Positions 1-7,565 of a DNA stretch of 64,000 nt are shown one piece after another. Source of the DNA: an uncultured Eubacteriales bacterium (GTDB lineage: Bacteria; Bacillota; Clostridia; Oscillospirales; Oscillospiraceae); assembly GCA_905198835.1 (NCBI GenBank), contig CAJKDY010000001.1:1-64000 (forward strand). The letters run 5' to 3'. The notes under the pieces are model-generated. The model had not been told where the DNA came from, searched no databases, and saw only the letters and a program-made list of their open reading frames with translations. Each line of letters begins with the position of its first letter. Within the stretch, counting starts at the first letter, position 1. The translations under genes were made by a program, and so were the position numbers.

Positions 1-55
1 GAGCGCATCCTTGGTAAGGATGAGGTCGGCAGTTCGAATCTGCCCAGCAGCTCCA
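1..55 (+). tRNA. tRNA-Thr (GGT), 5' part missing
   Basis: The window opens inside a tRNA. A five-pair anticodon stem (CATCC/GGATG, 7-11 with 18-22) encloses the loop TTGGTAA, giving anticodon GGT, which reads threonine codons. It is followed by a T-arm with stem GGCAG/CTGCC around TTCGAAT, the 3' acceptor strand CAGCAGC, and an encoded discriminator base plus CCA at 52-55. The 5' acceptor strand and most of the D-arm lie before base 1. A terminator follows directly. Confidence 0.9.
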
Positions 56-57
56 GT

Positions 58-98
58 AAAAGTCCTGTAACCATGATTGGTTACAGGACTTTTCTTTT
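58..98 (+). terminator. intrinsic terminator after tRNA-Thr
   Basis: A perfect 12-pair stem (61-72 with 79-90, arm AGTCCTGTAACC) with a six-base loop is followed by TTTCTTTT. It lies three bases after the tRNA CCA end, so it ends the tRNA transcript. Confidence 0.9.
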
Positions 99-113
99 GC
101 CTTTACGGCTTTT

Positions 114-476
114 TTACTTTGTTACAAGTATATTCTTGACCCTGACGGCCTCCTTGATGCTCTTGGCCTGGGCCAGCATAAGGTACATTTCATCGGGAGA
201 GGCATCCGCGAAAACGGCCTCTACCTCCCGCATCAATCCCGGCTTGGCCGCTGCCGGAACGGAATCCAGCAGGACCTCGTTGGGCGTGGCCCCTAAAGCG
301 TTGCACAGTTGCACCAGAGCGGGAAGGGACACCTTTGCCGCTCCCGTTTCAATGCCGGAGCAATGCTGTGGGCTGATCCCCGCCATTTCCGCCAACTGCT
401 CCTGGGTATAGCCCCTCTTTTTTCGGATGGCTCGCAGCCGTTGGCCTACAAGCCTGTAATTCAACTCGATCGGCAT
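114..476 (-). CDS. XRE-family helix-turn-helix regulator
   Basis: This 120-residue protein has an N-terminal Cro/C1-type helix-turn-helix (about residues 11-66). The pattern LRAIRKKRGYTQEQLAEMAG followed by a recognition-helix region ending in GIETG is typical of the XRE family, which bind operator DNA as dimers. The remaining 50 residues are polar and helical and have no recognised domain. The start is supported by GGGAGG placed about six bases upstream. It is divergent from the three-gene secreted operon that begins at 596, and the shared intergenic region carries a good promoter with inverted ATTCC/GGAAT-type half-sites, so it probably controls that operon and perhaps itself. Family assignment is secure; the target is inference. 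Confidence 0.88.
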   Translation of the reverse strand: MPIELNYRLVGQRLRAIRKKRGYTQEQLAEMAGISPQHCSGIETGAAKVSLPALVQLCNALGATPNEVLLDSVPAAAKPGLMREVEAVFADASPDEMYLMLAQAKSIKEAVRVKNILVTK

Positions 477-497
477 AAATACCTCCCAACAAGAGAT

Positions 498-550
498 ATT
501 CCCTATTGTAATTGATATTTTGCCGTGGTATAATCGTCTGTAATAGGAAT
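498..550. promoter_or_regulatory. possible XRE operator half-sites flanking the promoter
   Basis: ATTCCCTATT at 498-507 overlaps the -35, and AATAGGAAT at 542-550 lies at the predicted start of transcription. They are inverted copies of each other apart from one missing G. The placement on both sides of the promoter next to a divergent XRE gene suggests operator sites; this is inference from position and symmetry. Confidence 0.4.
506..534 (+). promoter_or_regulatory. promoter of the secreted-protein operon
   Basis: TTGTAA (506-511), a 17-base spacer and TATAAT (529-534), with TG one base before the -10 (extended -10). Transcription would start near 541, about 55 bases before the ATG at 596. 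Confidence 0.7.
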
Positions 551-595
551 TATCTATTGTTTAGAGGTTTTGAGAAATAAGAGGAGGTCATTCAC

Positions 596-2035
596 ATGAA
601 AAAGAAAGTCCTATCCCTGGCGCTGGCCTTGGCGTTGTGCCTGGGGCTGGTAGTCCCGGCCTCGGCAGCGGCCACGGTAGTCAACACCGCCGAGGAACTG
701 CAAGCGGCCTTTGACAAGGGCGGCGACATTACTTTGGGCGGTGATATCGGTGTGAAAGAGGGCCTTATCGTCACCCGCAGCTCCAGCCTTGACCTAAATG
801 GGCACAAGCTGACCATTATTCCCTCTAATAGGGACGTTGGATTGCTTATCGAACTTGCACAAGTGCTGACCATTTCCGATAGTCAGTACAACAAATTTGA
901 GCCAGGAAATGGGCAGCTTAAAATTTCGAGTGTAAAGAGTGGTATTATGACCAGTGGTGCCACCCTGATCATCAACAGCGGTGTTATTGAGGTTACGAGT
1001 GAAAATGAGGCGGGCATTGGTGGGCAAGCAGAGGACGGTTACCATGATGGTGGAACAGTCACTATTAACGGCGGCATTGTCACGGCAACGGGTGGCAAGT
1101 ATTATTTGGGTGATGGCGCAGGCATTGGTGGGCTTGGAACATCATATGGTATAAGCCGAAGTGGCAATGGTGGCGTCATTACAATCAATGGCGGTACTGT
1201 TACCGCTGTTGGCGGAGGTTATCGCGCTGCTGGTATTGGTGGCGGCGGTGGTACTGGCTCTGGTGGCGGAGATGGCGGCACTATTACGATCACAGGTGGA
1301 CTTGTAAGAGCGACCGCAGGGTATAATGGCGCTGCCATCGGTCATAGTGGTTCCCAAAGTGCGGAAGGAGAAACATTAAAAATCACAGGCGGAACCATTG
1401 AACTTGTGCAAAGCGGTCTCGGCGCCAGCAAGCTCACGCTCCAAAACTGCACCATCAAGGGCGAGGGCGCCGGGGACTATGCGGGTAGCTATGACGCCAG
1501 CGGCAATTTGGTGACGGTGACCGGGGCCAGCGGTTGGGCCGCCGAGGCGGTAGCCGGGGCGGTGGCAAAGGGCCTGGTGCCCCAGGATATGCAGAGCGAC
1601 TACACCCAGTCCACCACCCGCGCCCAGTTCTGCGCCCTGGCGGTGGCCTTTTATGAGCAGGCGACCGGGGAGGCCATCGCCCAGCGCAAGACCTTTTCCG
1701 ATACCTCCGACCCCAACATTGAGAAGATGGGAGGCCTGGGGATCGTGTCCGGGGTAGGCGGCGACCGCTTTGACCCCAATGGCACCTTGACCCGGGAGCA
1801 GGCAGCGACTATGCTGACCCGTCTGGCTGAGGCGGTGGGTGAGCCGCTGCCCGCCCAAGTGGCGTCCTTCGCCGACCGGGCGCAGATCTCCTTCTGGGCC
1901 GCCGCCGCTGTGGGACAGGTGCAGGGCGTTGGGATCATGGGCGGCGTTGGCGATAACCGCTTTGACCCCTCCGGGCTTTACAGTCGGGAGCAGTCTATGA
2001 TCACCCTGCTGCGGCTCTATGAGCTACTGAAATAA
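596..2035 (+). CDS. secreted SLH-domain surface protein with beta-helix-like repeats
   Basis: A 479-residue exported protein. Residues 1-25 are a signal peptide ending in PASAA. Residues 30-75 resemble the start of a right-handed beta-helix (DITLGGDI, SLDLNGHKLTI). About 110-270 hold glycine-rich repeats of the type TITINGGTVTAVGGG, as in bacterial carbohydrate-binding/adhesin beta-helices. The C-terminal 170 residues contain three S-layer homology motifs: a degenerate first one, then one ending RFDPNGTLTREQAATMLTRL and one ending NRFDPSGLYSREQ. SLH domains attach proteins non-covalently to secondary cell-wall polymers. GAGGAGG lies 12 bases before the ATG. It is the first gene of a three-gene operon of exported proteins. 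The middle of the gene (about 810-1400) is clearly richer in A+T than both ends, which suggests a mosaic. Confidence 0.85.
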   Translation: MKKKVLSLALALALCLGLVVPASAAATVVNTAEELQAAFDKGGDITLGGDIGVKEGLIVTRSSSLDLNGHKLTIIPSNRDVGLLIELAQVLTISDSQYNKFEPGNGQLKISSVKSGIMTSGATLIINSGVIEVTSENEAGIGGQAEDGYHDGGTVTINGGIVTATGGKYYLGDGAGIGGLGTSYGISRSGNGGVITINGGTVTAVGGGYRAAGIGGGGGTGSGGGDGGTITITGGLVRATAGYNGAAIGHSGSQSAEGETLKITGGTIELVQSGLGASKLTLQNCTIKGEGAGDYAGSYDASGNLVTVTGASGWAAEAVAGAVAKGLVPQDMQSDYTQSTTRAQFCALAVAFYEQATGEAIAQRKTFSDTSDPNIEKMGGLGIVSGVGGDRFDPNGTLTREQAATMLTRLAEAVGEPLPAQVASFADRAQISFWAAAAVGQVQGVGIMGGVGDNRFDPSGLYSREQSMITLLRLYELLK

Positions 2036-2052
2036 CCAAGGAGGCCCTGCAT

Positions 2053-3237
2053 ATGAAAAAAAGAGTTTTTTCCCTGGCGTTGGCGTTGGCACTTTGTCTG
2101 GGGCTGGCCGTTCCCGCACTGGCGGCGGGGAAGCTGTCTACCCCCACTGACCTGGCTTGGGGCGGTGAGGGCGAACCCGTGGACACTATGTCCTGGAGAT
2201 TTGGCGAGAACACTATGGGCTATGTTCATCTGGTCATTTATAAGGATGGCCGGCAGTTGAGCCAAACGTGGGGAGGCTACGGCGTAGGGGCCAGCGACTA
2301 CCCCGGCACCGAACAGCTGGGCAGGTTTTTGGCCATGGACGATTTGACCCTGGAGAGCGGCACTTACCATTTTACCGTTCAGAACGTCATGGGCTTTGAG
2401 TCCACCAGCAGCAACAACAGCGCCGTGGCCACCTCGCCCAAGTGGACCTACACTAAGCCTGCCGCCCAGCTGGCCGCCCCCAGCGCGCCCGCCTGGGACT
2501 TTCCTTACTGCACCTGGCGCTCTGGCAACGTCGAGGGAGGAGATACCGTCATTCTATTCTACTTCTCCAAAACTCAAAGCGGTAAATATGCGTTTGTTAG
2601 CTCCTGCTCCACCTTCGACTCTTCCGTGCCAAAAACAGCGGTAGACACCTGGGCGCTGGAGAAGTACGGTGCGGGGTACTACAAATTCCGAGTCATGAAC
2701 CTGAGCAACGACGTGACCCAGACCCAAAACAGCCCCTGGTCCCCGTACAGCGAGCCATACTACTACGACGGCAGTCCGGTGGACATCTGCGAGCACCTGA
2801 ATTGGGACCGACAAGGCTGGAAGGAGGCCACCTGCACCGAGGCGGGCTATACCGGCAACTGGGTCTGCACCGACTGCGGCGAGGTAATGGAGTATGGCGA
2901 GGTCATTCCCGCTACGGGCCACAATATTGGCTCTGACGGCTGGTGCTATTACTGCGGCGAGCAGATCGAGTACCACGGCACCTTAGGCGACAGTAGTGAG
3001 CTCTCCTGGACCTACTCCACCGAGACCGGGGAGCTGGCCTTTAGCGGTGGCATCCCCAGCGGCGAGACGGTGTTCGTGGCCTGTTATCGCAATGGCCGCT
3101 TTACCGGGGTAAAGACCGCCGCTGGCAGCAATGCCACGGTAAATGTGGGCACTGCCTGGGATCAGCTGCGCCTGTTTTGGCTGGACGGCAGCCAGGTCCC
3201 CCAGTGCCGGGCGGGCTCGCTCTCCCCGGAGCCGTAA
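2053..3237 (+). CDS. secreted protein with FN3-like domains and a double-CxxC module
   Basis: A 394-residue exported protein with a signal peptide (residues 1-24, ending ALA) almost identical to those of its two neighbours. Residues 28-125 and 135-235 look like two fibronectin-III-like beta-sandwiches (TPTDLAW ... SGTYHFTVQ; APSAPAWDF ... GYYKFRVMN). Residues about 245-310 form a cysteine-rich module with CTEAGYTGNWVCTDCGE, IPATGH and CYYCGE. This double-CxxC pattern, with an ATGH motif, recurs in many exported proteins of gut Firmicutes and may bind metal. The C-terminal 80 residues look Ig-like. No SLH, sortase or lipoprotein anchor is present, so it is probably released or bound by a partner. 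The start lies 17 bases after the upstream stop, behind AAGGAGG. Function unknown. Confidence 0.75.
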   Translation: MKKRVFSLALALALCLGLAVPALAAGKLSTPTDLAWGGEGEPVDTMSWRFGENTMGYVHLVIYKDGRQLSQTWGGYGVGASDYPGTEQLGRFLAMDDLTLESGTYHFTVQNVMGFESTSSNNSAVATSPKWTYTKPAAQLAAPSAPAWDFPYCTWRSGNVEGGDTVILFYFSKTQSGKYAFVSSCSTFDSSVPKTAVDTWALEKYGAGYYKFRVMNLSNDVTQTQNSPWSPYSEPYYYDGSPVDICEHLNWDRQGWKEATCTEAGYTGNWVCTDCGEVMEYGEVIPATGHNIGSDGWCYYCGEQIEYHGTLGDSSELSWTYSTETGELAFSGGIPSGETVFVACYRNGRFTGVKTAAGSNATVNVGTAWDQLRLFWLDGSQVPQCRAGSLSPEP

Positions 3238-3293
3238 GCGAGCAAAAAGGATAGCGGCTCTTTGGGCCGCTGAAATAAAAGGAGGGTTTTTAC

Positions 3294-4301
3294 ATGAAGA
3301 AAAGAGTTCTATCCCTGGCGTTGGCGCTGGTACTGAGCCTGGGCCTGGCCGTGCCGGCCATGGCCGGCAACGTAGAAGGCATGAGTACAGCCCGAGAGCC
3401 GGTGGGCGAGAGCCTGGATCAGCCCGCGCCCCTGCCTGAGCATTTGGCCAAGCGGGCCAACTCCGATTCCTGGCTCCTCTACGACTTTGACCACTCCAAG
3501 TGCCTAGAGGTCACCCGGGACGAGTGGGACAATCGGACTTATGTTATGTTGGAAGGGTCCGCCTTTACCTTTTACCCAAACCCTGAGTGGAACGGTACGG
3601 TCCACTGGGCGGATGTAAGATGGACAGAGGAGGAAGGCAGCTGTCTCTACGCCGCCCCAAAGGAATATTCCAATGAAGAGCCTAAGGAGACCTGGCGGTA
3701 TATGTCGCCCCTTGCCATCACCTTTACCCATGACATGACAGCGGCGGACGGCACGGTGATCGACATGGCTGACCCGGCCAAGGAATATGACGTACAGTTC
3801 CAGGTTTTCAGCGCGGAGGACGGGGAAGAGATGATCACGTGGCTAGGCGAGAGCTTCCGCGTCATTCCTGCCATTGCTTACGCCTCCACGCAGACGGTGG
3901 AGATCGACGGCAAGGCGGTGGAGTTCCAGATGTACGCCATCAAGGACGCCAGCGGCAATGACACCAACTATGTAAGGGTGCGAGACGTGGCAGCGGCGCT
4001 GGACGGCACCGCCGCCCAGTTCAATGTGGGCTGGGACGGCAAGGTCAACCTGGAAACGGGCAAGCCCTACACCACCCGCAACGGCCGGGAGAACAACACC
4101 TCCTATTCCGGCGACCAGCCCTTTACCTGCGCCACCTCCGCCCCTAATGTGGACGGCGAGTCCGCCGACCTGACCGCCTTTATCATCACCGACGCCAACG
4201 GCGGCGGAAACACTTATTATAAGCTCCGCGACCTGGGAAGCGCGCTGGGCTTCACCGTGGACTGGAGCGCGGAACGGGGCGTTTATATCGAGACAAAGTA
4301 A
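3294..4301 (+). CDS. secreted protein with C-terminal copper-amine-oxidase-N-like (stalk) domain
   Basis: A 335-residue exported protein, third of the operon, with the shared signal peptide (residues 1-24, ending AMA). Residues 30-185 have no family I recognise. Residues about 195-335 have two halves of the type seen in 'copper amine oxidase N-terminal-like' stalk domains: EIDGKAVEFQMYAI with NYVRVRDVAAALDG, then TYYKLRDLGSALGFTVDW. Despite the name these are cell-surface structural domains with no oxidase activity. A strong GGAGGG precedes the ATG. A small hairpin (AGCGGC/GCCGCT, 3253-3271) lies in the 56-base gap after the previous gene and may adjust expression. A bidirectional terminator follows. 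Confidence 0.7.
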   Translation: MKKRVLSLALALVLSLGLAVPAMAGNVEGMSTAREPVGESLDQPAPLPEHLAKRANSDSWLLYDFDHSKCLEVTRDEWDNRTYVMLEGSAFTFYPNPEWNGTVHWADVRWTEEEGSCLYAAPKEYSNEEPKETWRYMSPLAITFTHDMTAADGTVIDMADPAKEYDVQFQVFSAEDGEEMITWLGESFRVIPAIAYASTQTVEIDGKAVEFQMYAIKDASGNDTNYVRVRDVAAALDGTAAQFNVGWDGKVNLETGKPYTTRNGRENNTSYSGDQPFTCATSAPNVDGESADLTAFIITDANGGGNTYYKLRDLGSALGFTVDWSAERGVYIETK

Positions 4302-4328
4302 GCGGAGAGGACTGTTGTTAGGAGCATA

Positions 4329-4372
4329 GAAAAAGGGCTGGGCAGCCAAAACTGCCCAGCCCCTTCTGTTTG
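4329..4372. terminator. bidirectional terminator
   Basis: An 11-pair stem (GGGCTGGGCAG at 4335-4345 with 4352-4362) has a run of A before it and CTTCTGTTT after it. It can therefore end both the secreted operon (plus) and the tetR/membrane-protein transcript (minus), which converge here. Confidence 0.85.
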
Positions 4373-4387
4373 CCTTTTTAAGGCCCC

Positions 4388-5191
4388 TTAGGGCGCGTCC
4401 TCCTCCGGGGAGCCCTGGATATAGGCAAAGACCTGCAAGCCGCGGTAGAGCAGCTCTAAAATGCCCAGGACCATATTGTTGCAGTACTCTGCGTTATAGA
4501 GCCGGTAAAGCTTCTTACACAGCTTGCCCTCCTCGGCGGTGGCGTAGCCCTCGGCTTCCATCCGCTCCAGGGCCATGGTCTGGGCCTGCTTTTCCTGCTT
4601 CAGGCCCCGGATGGCAGCCACCCAGGAGATGGCGTACAGCACCAGAGCCAGGACGGTAAAGGAAAAGACGATCCAGCCACCGCCGGAGAGGAACCACTCC
4701 AGCAGCGCGCCTACGATCATCAGCGGCAACAGAGCCAAAGGCCCCAGATACATGATGCCGGCTCTGCGGGATCGAAAAGCGTCCCGGTCCTGCTCGTCCA
4801 AAACGGCCAGACAGGCCTTTTGTACCGCCATGGCCATGGCCGCCAGACTTTTTCGGCCATGGACCAGCCGCCCCAGGCGGACCTTTTTCAGCAGGGGGCT
4901 ATAGCTGTTGCCCCAGAGAATAGAGCCGCTGGCGGCCACCTTGATCTTCTTCAGCTCCTGCTCGTCCAAAAGCTGGCGGGCGATCTCCCCGCCGGTCCGG
5001 CCCAGGGAGTTAGCCTGGTGGCGGTATTTGGAAAGGCCCATGGTGAGCAAAATGGCGGCGATGAGCCCAAAGACGGACGCCACCACCAAGACCGCCACCG
5101 TCACCGTCATAAAAACGCTCAAAAAGCCGGGGCCGGCCTGGGGCTGGTCCTGCATATTCCGAACAAGCTGGGCCACTTTTTCAAATTCCAT
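4388..5191 (-). CDS. YugP-like membrane protein that has lost the zinc-protease active site
   Basis: A 267-residue membrane protein with hydrophobic segments at about residues 22-53, 146-169, 172-194 and a weaker one at 238-260. The spacing and several motifs match the YugP/Zn_peptidase_2 family: TGGEIARQLLDEQEL (family: TG-x-x-AR-x-ILD-x-x-GL), then HGRKSLAAMAMA just before the position of the catalytic helix, and a following D...R-RAGI segment. In the family that helix reads HEAGHA; here it reads QKACLA (residues 124-129), so both zinc-binding histidines and the catalytic glutamate are gone. I infer a non-catalytic paralogue. Its start lies 21 bases after the tetR stop, so the two are co-transcribed. 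A plain unknown membrane protein remains possible. Confidence 0.6.
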   Translation of the reverse strand: MEFEKVAQLVRNMQDQPQAGPGFLSVFMTVTVAVLVVASVFGLIAAILLTMGLSKYRHQANSLGRTGGEIARQLLDEQELKKIKVAASGSILWGNSYSPLLKKVRLGRLVHGRKSLAAMAMAVQKACLAVLDEQDRDAFRSRRAGIMYLGPLALLPLMIVGALLEWFLSGGGWIVFSFTVLALVLYAISWVAAIRGLKQEKQAQTMALERMEAEGYATAEEGKLCKKLYRLYNAEYCNNMVLGILELLYRGLQVFAYIQGSPEEDAP

Positions 5192-5212
5192 CGCGCGCGT
5201 CTCCTTTCTCTC

Positions 5213-5851
5213 TCAGCGGCGGAACAGGCGGCCCACCGGGCCATTGCCGCCGCTCCGGGGTTCCCGATGGGCAAATACCCGGTGGAACTGCCGCAGGTGC
5301 CGCCGGGCCTCTTCGGCGCAGGCCTCCGCCCGGCCGGGCTGCCCATCCCGCAGCTGCCACAGCTGCACCAGCGGCGCCACGAACTCCACCGCCATCACAT
5401 GGGGATCACCCCGGCGGAGGATCTCCCGGTCAATGAGTCGGGCAAACAGTCCCTCAAAAAGGGCGATGGGCTGTTCCCAAAGGCAGGCACGGCCTACCAG
5501 CAGGCGGCGGTAGCAGGAGGCGGGACCATCGTCCAGTTGGTCGAAAAACCAGCCGCCCCCGTCCTCCTCCAGCCGCTCCGGGGTCAACACTCCCGCCTGC
5601 ACCGCCGCGTGCTCCAGCCGCTCCAGACGGGCCGCCACGTCGGCCCACAGGGACTGGAAGTGGGCGTCGGCCTCGGCCAGCAAAGCGGCGTAGAGGTCGT
5701 CCTTGCCTTTAAAATACTTGTAGAGCGACGGCGACTTGATGCCCAGGGCCTCAGCCACGTCGCCTACGCAGGCGCCATGGTAGCCCTTTTGGGCAAAGAT
5801 CTCCAGCGCCGCGTCCATTGCCCGGCGTCTGGTGTTTCCACTGCTCGCCAC
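5213..5851 (-). CDS. TetR/AcrR-family transcriptional regulator
   Basis: A 212-residue regulator with an N-terminal TetR helix-turn-helix (AMDAALEIFAQKGYHGACVG, then VAEALGIKSPSLYKYFKGKD) and an all-helical C-terminal ligand/dimer domain. I chose the GTG at 5851: the SD AGGAGG (5864-5859) is seven bases from it but only one base from the in-frame ATG at 5857. The gene is first in a two-gene operon with the YugP-like membrane protein, whose level it probably controls together with its own through the palindrome at its start site. The ligand is unknown. Confidence 0.88.
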   Translation of the reverse strand: MASSGNTRRRAMDAALEIFAQKGYHGACVGDVAEALGIKSPSLYKYFKGKDDLYAALLAEADAHFQSLWADVAARLERLEHAAVQAGVLTPERLEEDGGGWFFDQLDDGPASCYRRLLVGRACLWEQPIALFEGLFARLIDREILRRGDPHVMAVEFVAPLVQLWQLRDGQPGRAEACAEEARRHLRQFHRVFAHREPRSGGNGPVGRLFRR

Positions 5852-5869
5852 GGTCATTCCTCCTTCTGG

Positions 5870-5890
5870 CTAATAGCTAGTAGCTGTTAG
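5870..5890. promoter_or_regulatory. palindromic operator, probably bound by the TetR protein
   Basis: A 21-base near-palindrome with arms CTAATAGCTA and TAGCTGTTAG (nine of ten positions symmetrical) around a central G. It covers the expected transcription start of the tetR promoter, the classic position for autorepression by TetR proteins. Confidence 0.6.
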
Positions 5891-5894
5891 TTTT

Positions 5895-5923
5895 ATTATA
5901 AACTGGCCCCAAAGCCCTGTCAA
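5895..5923 (-). promoter_or_regulatory. consensus promoter of the tetR operon
   Basis: On the minus strand TTGACA (5923-5918), exactly 17 bases, then TATAAT (5900-5895). Both hexamers match the sigma-A consensus completely. Confidence 0.85.
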
Positions 5924-5948
5924 GGGGGCAGGATACGTCCTTTTTCTA

Positions 5949-5977
5949 TTGCCATGTGAAAAACGTCATGATATAAT
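5949..5977 (+). promoter_or_regulatory. promoter overlapping the left end of the three-hairpin element
   Basis: TTGCCA (5949-5954), 17 bases, TATAAT (5972-5977), with TG-A directly before the -10. The -10 forms part of the left arm of the element's first hairpin. The transcript would run through hairpins 2 and 3 into the DUF1836 gene at 6133. Confidence 0.55.
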
Positions 5978-6087
5978 AACTGAGACCAGCTATTATATCA
6001 ATTTATGCCGCCTTTGCTCCCCGGCTTTGCCGGGAACCGCAAAGGATGGCGTATGATATCACACCGTTGCGCGAATGTGATATCATA
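5969..6087. repeat. three-hairpin intergenic element, copy 1
   Basis: Three consecutive inverted repeats: hairpin 1 at 5969-6000 (TGATATAATA...TATTATATCA), hairpin 2 at 6007-6050 (GCCGCCTTTGC...GCAAAGGATGGC, with inner CCCGGC/GCCGGG), and hairpin 3 at 6052-6087 (ATGATATCACA...TGTGATATCAT). A second copy of the same length lies at 19907-20026. Hairpin 2 is nearly identical in the two, while hairpins 1 and 3 differ by paired, compensatory changes. It lies between divergent genes, 45 bases before the DUF1836 start. It may be a MITE-like repeat or a structured leader. Confidence 0.75.
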
Positions 6088-6132
6088 TAAAAAACCCGAT
6101 AGGGAAAATTCGATCAGGAAGGGGGGGAGAGC

Positions 6133-6672
6133 GTGAAGGAGTTGGAAGAACTGCGCCAGCGGATGCGCACCGAACGGCCCACCGCCTGGGAGCAGCTGCC
6201 AGACCTGGCCCTTTACATGGATCAGCTTATCTCCTATATGCCCCGCCAGCTGATCCGCTTTGAGGGTGGGGACGCTTTGACCTCGGCCATGGTGAATAAC
6301 TACATCAAAGACAATCTGCTGCCCCGGGCCGAGGGCAAGCGCTATGGCCGGGAGCATCTGGCCTGGCTCACCGCCATTTGCGCGCTGAAAAGCGTGATCT
6401 CCATGCGGGAGATGGCTACGCTGTTTGCAGGGCTGGGAGAGACAGAGCTGTCTGTTCCCGAGCGCTACGATTTCTTTTTACAGCAACTGGACCGGTCTTT
6501 GGACAAGGTGGCAAAGCCCATCGACCCCAACGTGGAGCAAGAGGGTCTGGCCTCCCTGGCCCTGGGGCTGGCCTTGGACAGCTACGCCAGCAAGCTGGCC
6601 TGCCAGCGGGTCCTGGAGCTGATGGCCCAGGCCCAGGAGGACCAGGAAAGCGAGAATAAGAAGAAAAAGTGA
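6133..6672 (+). CDS. DUF1836 protein
   Basis: A 179-residue soluble protein of the DUF1836 type found in Firmicutes: an N-terminal helical region followed by a MerR-like stretch with LTSAMVNNYIKDNLLPRAEG and KRYGREHLAWLTAICALK, which resembles a winged-helix DNA-binding module in which a new 'wing' fixes entry into the N-Y-x-K motif. The cellular role is not known. Translation starts at GTG behind GGAAGGGGGGGAG. It is 11 bases upstream of the DegV gene and is probably co-transcribed with it; the pairing does not reveal a joint function. Its upstream region consists of the three-hairpin element and an overlapping promoter. Confidence 0.75.
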   Translation: MKELEELRQRMRTERPTAWEQLPDLALYMDQLISYMPRQLIRFEGGDALTSAMVNNYIKDNLLPRAEGKRYGREHLAWLTAICALKSVISMREMATLFAGLGETELSVPERYDFFLQQLDRSLDKVAKPIDPNVEQEGLASLALGLALDSYASKLACQRVLELMAQAQEDQESENKKKK

Positions 6673-6683
6673 GGAGATAACTG

Positions 6684-7556
6684 ATGGACAACTATGTGAT
6701 CATGACCGATTCCTCCGCTGATCTGGACCAGGCCATGGTGGAGCAGCTGGACATCCGGGTGCTGCCCCTTTCCCTGACCATGGGGGGCAAGACCTACCAG
6801 GACTGGCCCGACCGCCGGGATCTGGACCCCAAGGAATTTTACGCCCGGCTCCGCGCCGGGGAGGTGGCCACCACCGCCGCGGTGAATTTGGCTGAGGCCA
6901 AGGAGGCCATTGCGCCTATGCTGCAAGAGGGACGGGACGTTTTGTTTTTGGCCTTTTCCTCCGGGCTGTCGTCTTCGTGCCAGTCGGCGAAGCTGGCCGC
7001 CCAGGAGCTTAGTGAGGAGTACCCCGACCGCAAATGCTATGTGGTAGACACCCTGTGCGCCTCCCTGGGCCAGGGGCTCTTGGTCTACCTCACCGCCAAG
7101 CAAAAGGAGGCGGGGGCCAGCTTGGAGGAGGCCCGGGACTATGCGGAGAACACCAAGCTCCACCTGTGCCACTGGTTCACCGTGGACGACCTCCAGTTCC
7201 TCAAGCGGGGCGGGCGGATCTCCGCCACCACCGCCATGCTGGGCACCATGCTCTCCATCAAGCCGGTGCTCCACGTGGACAACGAAGGGCACCTCATCAA
7301 TATTTCCAAGGCCCGGGGCCGCCAGAGCTCTATCAAGGCTCTGGTGGACAAGGCGGCCCAGACCGCCATTGAGCCCTCGACCCAGACCATGTTCATCTGC
7401 CAGGGCGACTGCCCGGAGGACGCGGAGTATCTGGCCGGGTTGGTCCGGGAGCGCCTGGGGGTGCAGGACATCCACATTGGCTACACCGGCCCCGTCATCG
7501 GGTCTCACTCCGGGCCGGGAACGCTCGCATTGTTTTTCCTGGGGACGGAGCGGTAA
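6684..7556 (+). CDS. DegV-family (FakB-like) fatty-acid-binding protein
   Basis: A 290-residue DegV protein of usual family length. The N-terminal domain opens with VIMTDSSADL and contains FSSGLSSSCQSA, the loops that hold the fatty-acid carboxylate. KRGGRISATTAMLGTMLSIKP and the C-terminal GYTGPVIGSHSGPGTLALFF are also family hallmarks. Members such as FakB bind a fatty acid and present it to the kinase FakA for phosphorylation, feeding exogenous fatty acids into phospholipid. No fakA is in the window. A terminator follows ten bases after the stop, so this gene ends the unit that starts with DUF1836. Confidence 0.92.
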   Translation: MDNYVIMTDSSADLDQAMVEQLDIRVLPLSLTMGGKTYQDWPDRRDLDPKEFYARLRAGEVATTAAVNLAEAKEAIAPMLQEGRDVLFLAFSSGLSSSCQSAKLAAQELSEEYPDRKCYVVDTLCASLGQGLLVYLTAKQKEAGASLEEARDYAENTKLHLCHWFTVDDLQFLKRGGRISATTAMLGTMLSIKPVLHVDNEGHLINISKARGRQSSIKALVDKAAQTAIEPSTQTMFICQGDCPEDAEYLAGLVRERLGVQDIHIGYTGPVIGSHSGPGTLALFFLGTER

Positions 7557-7565
7557 GACAGAAGG

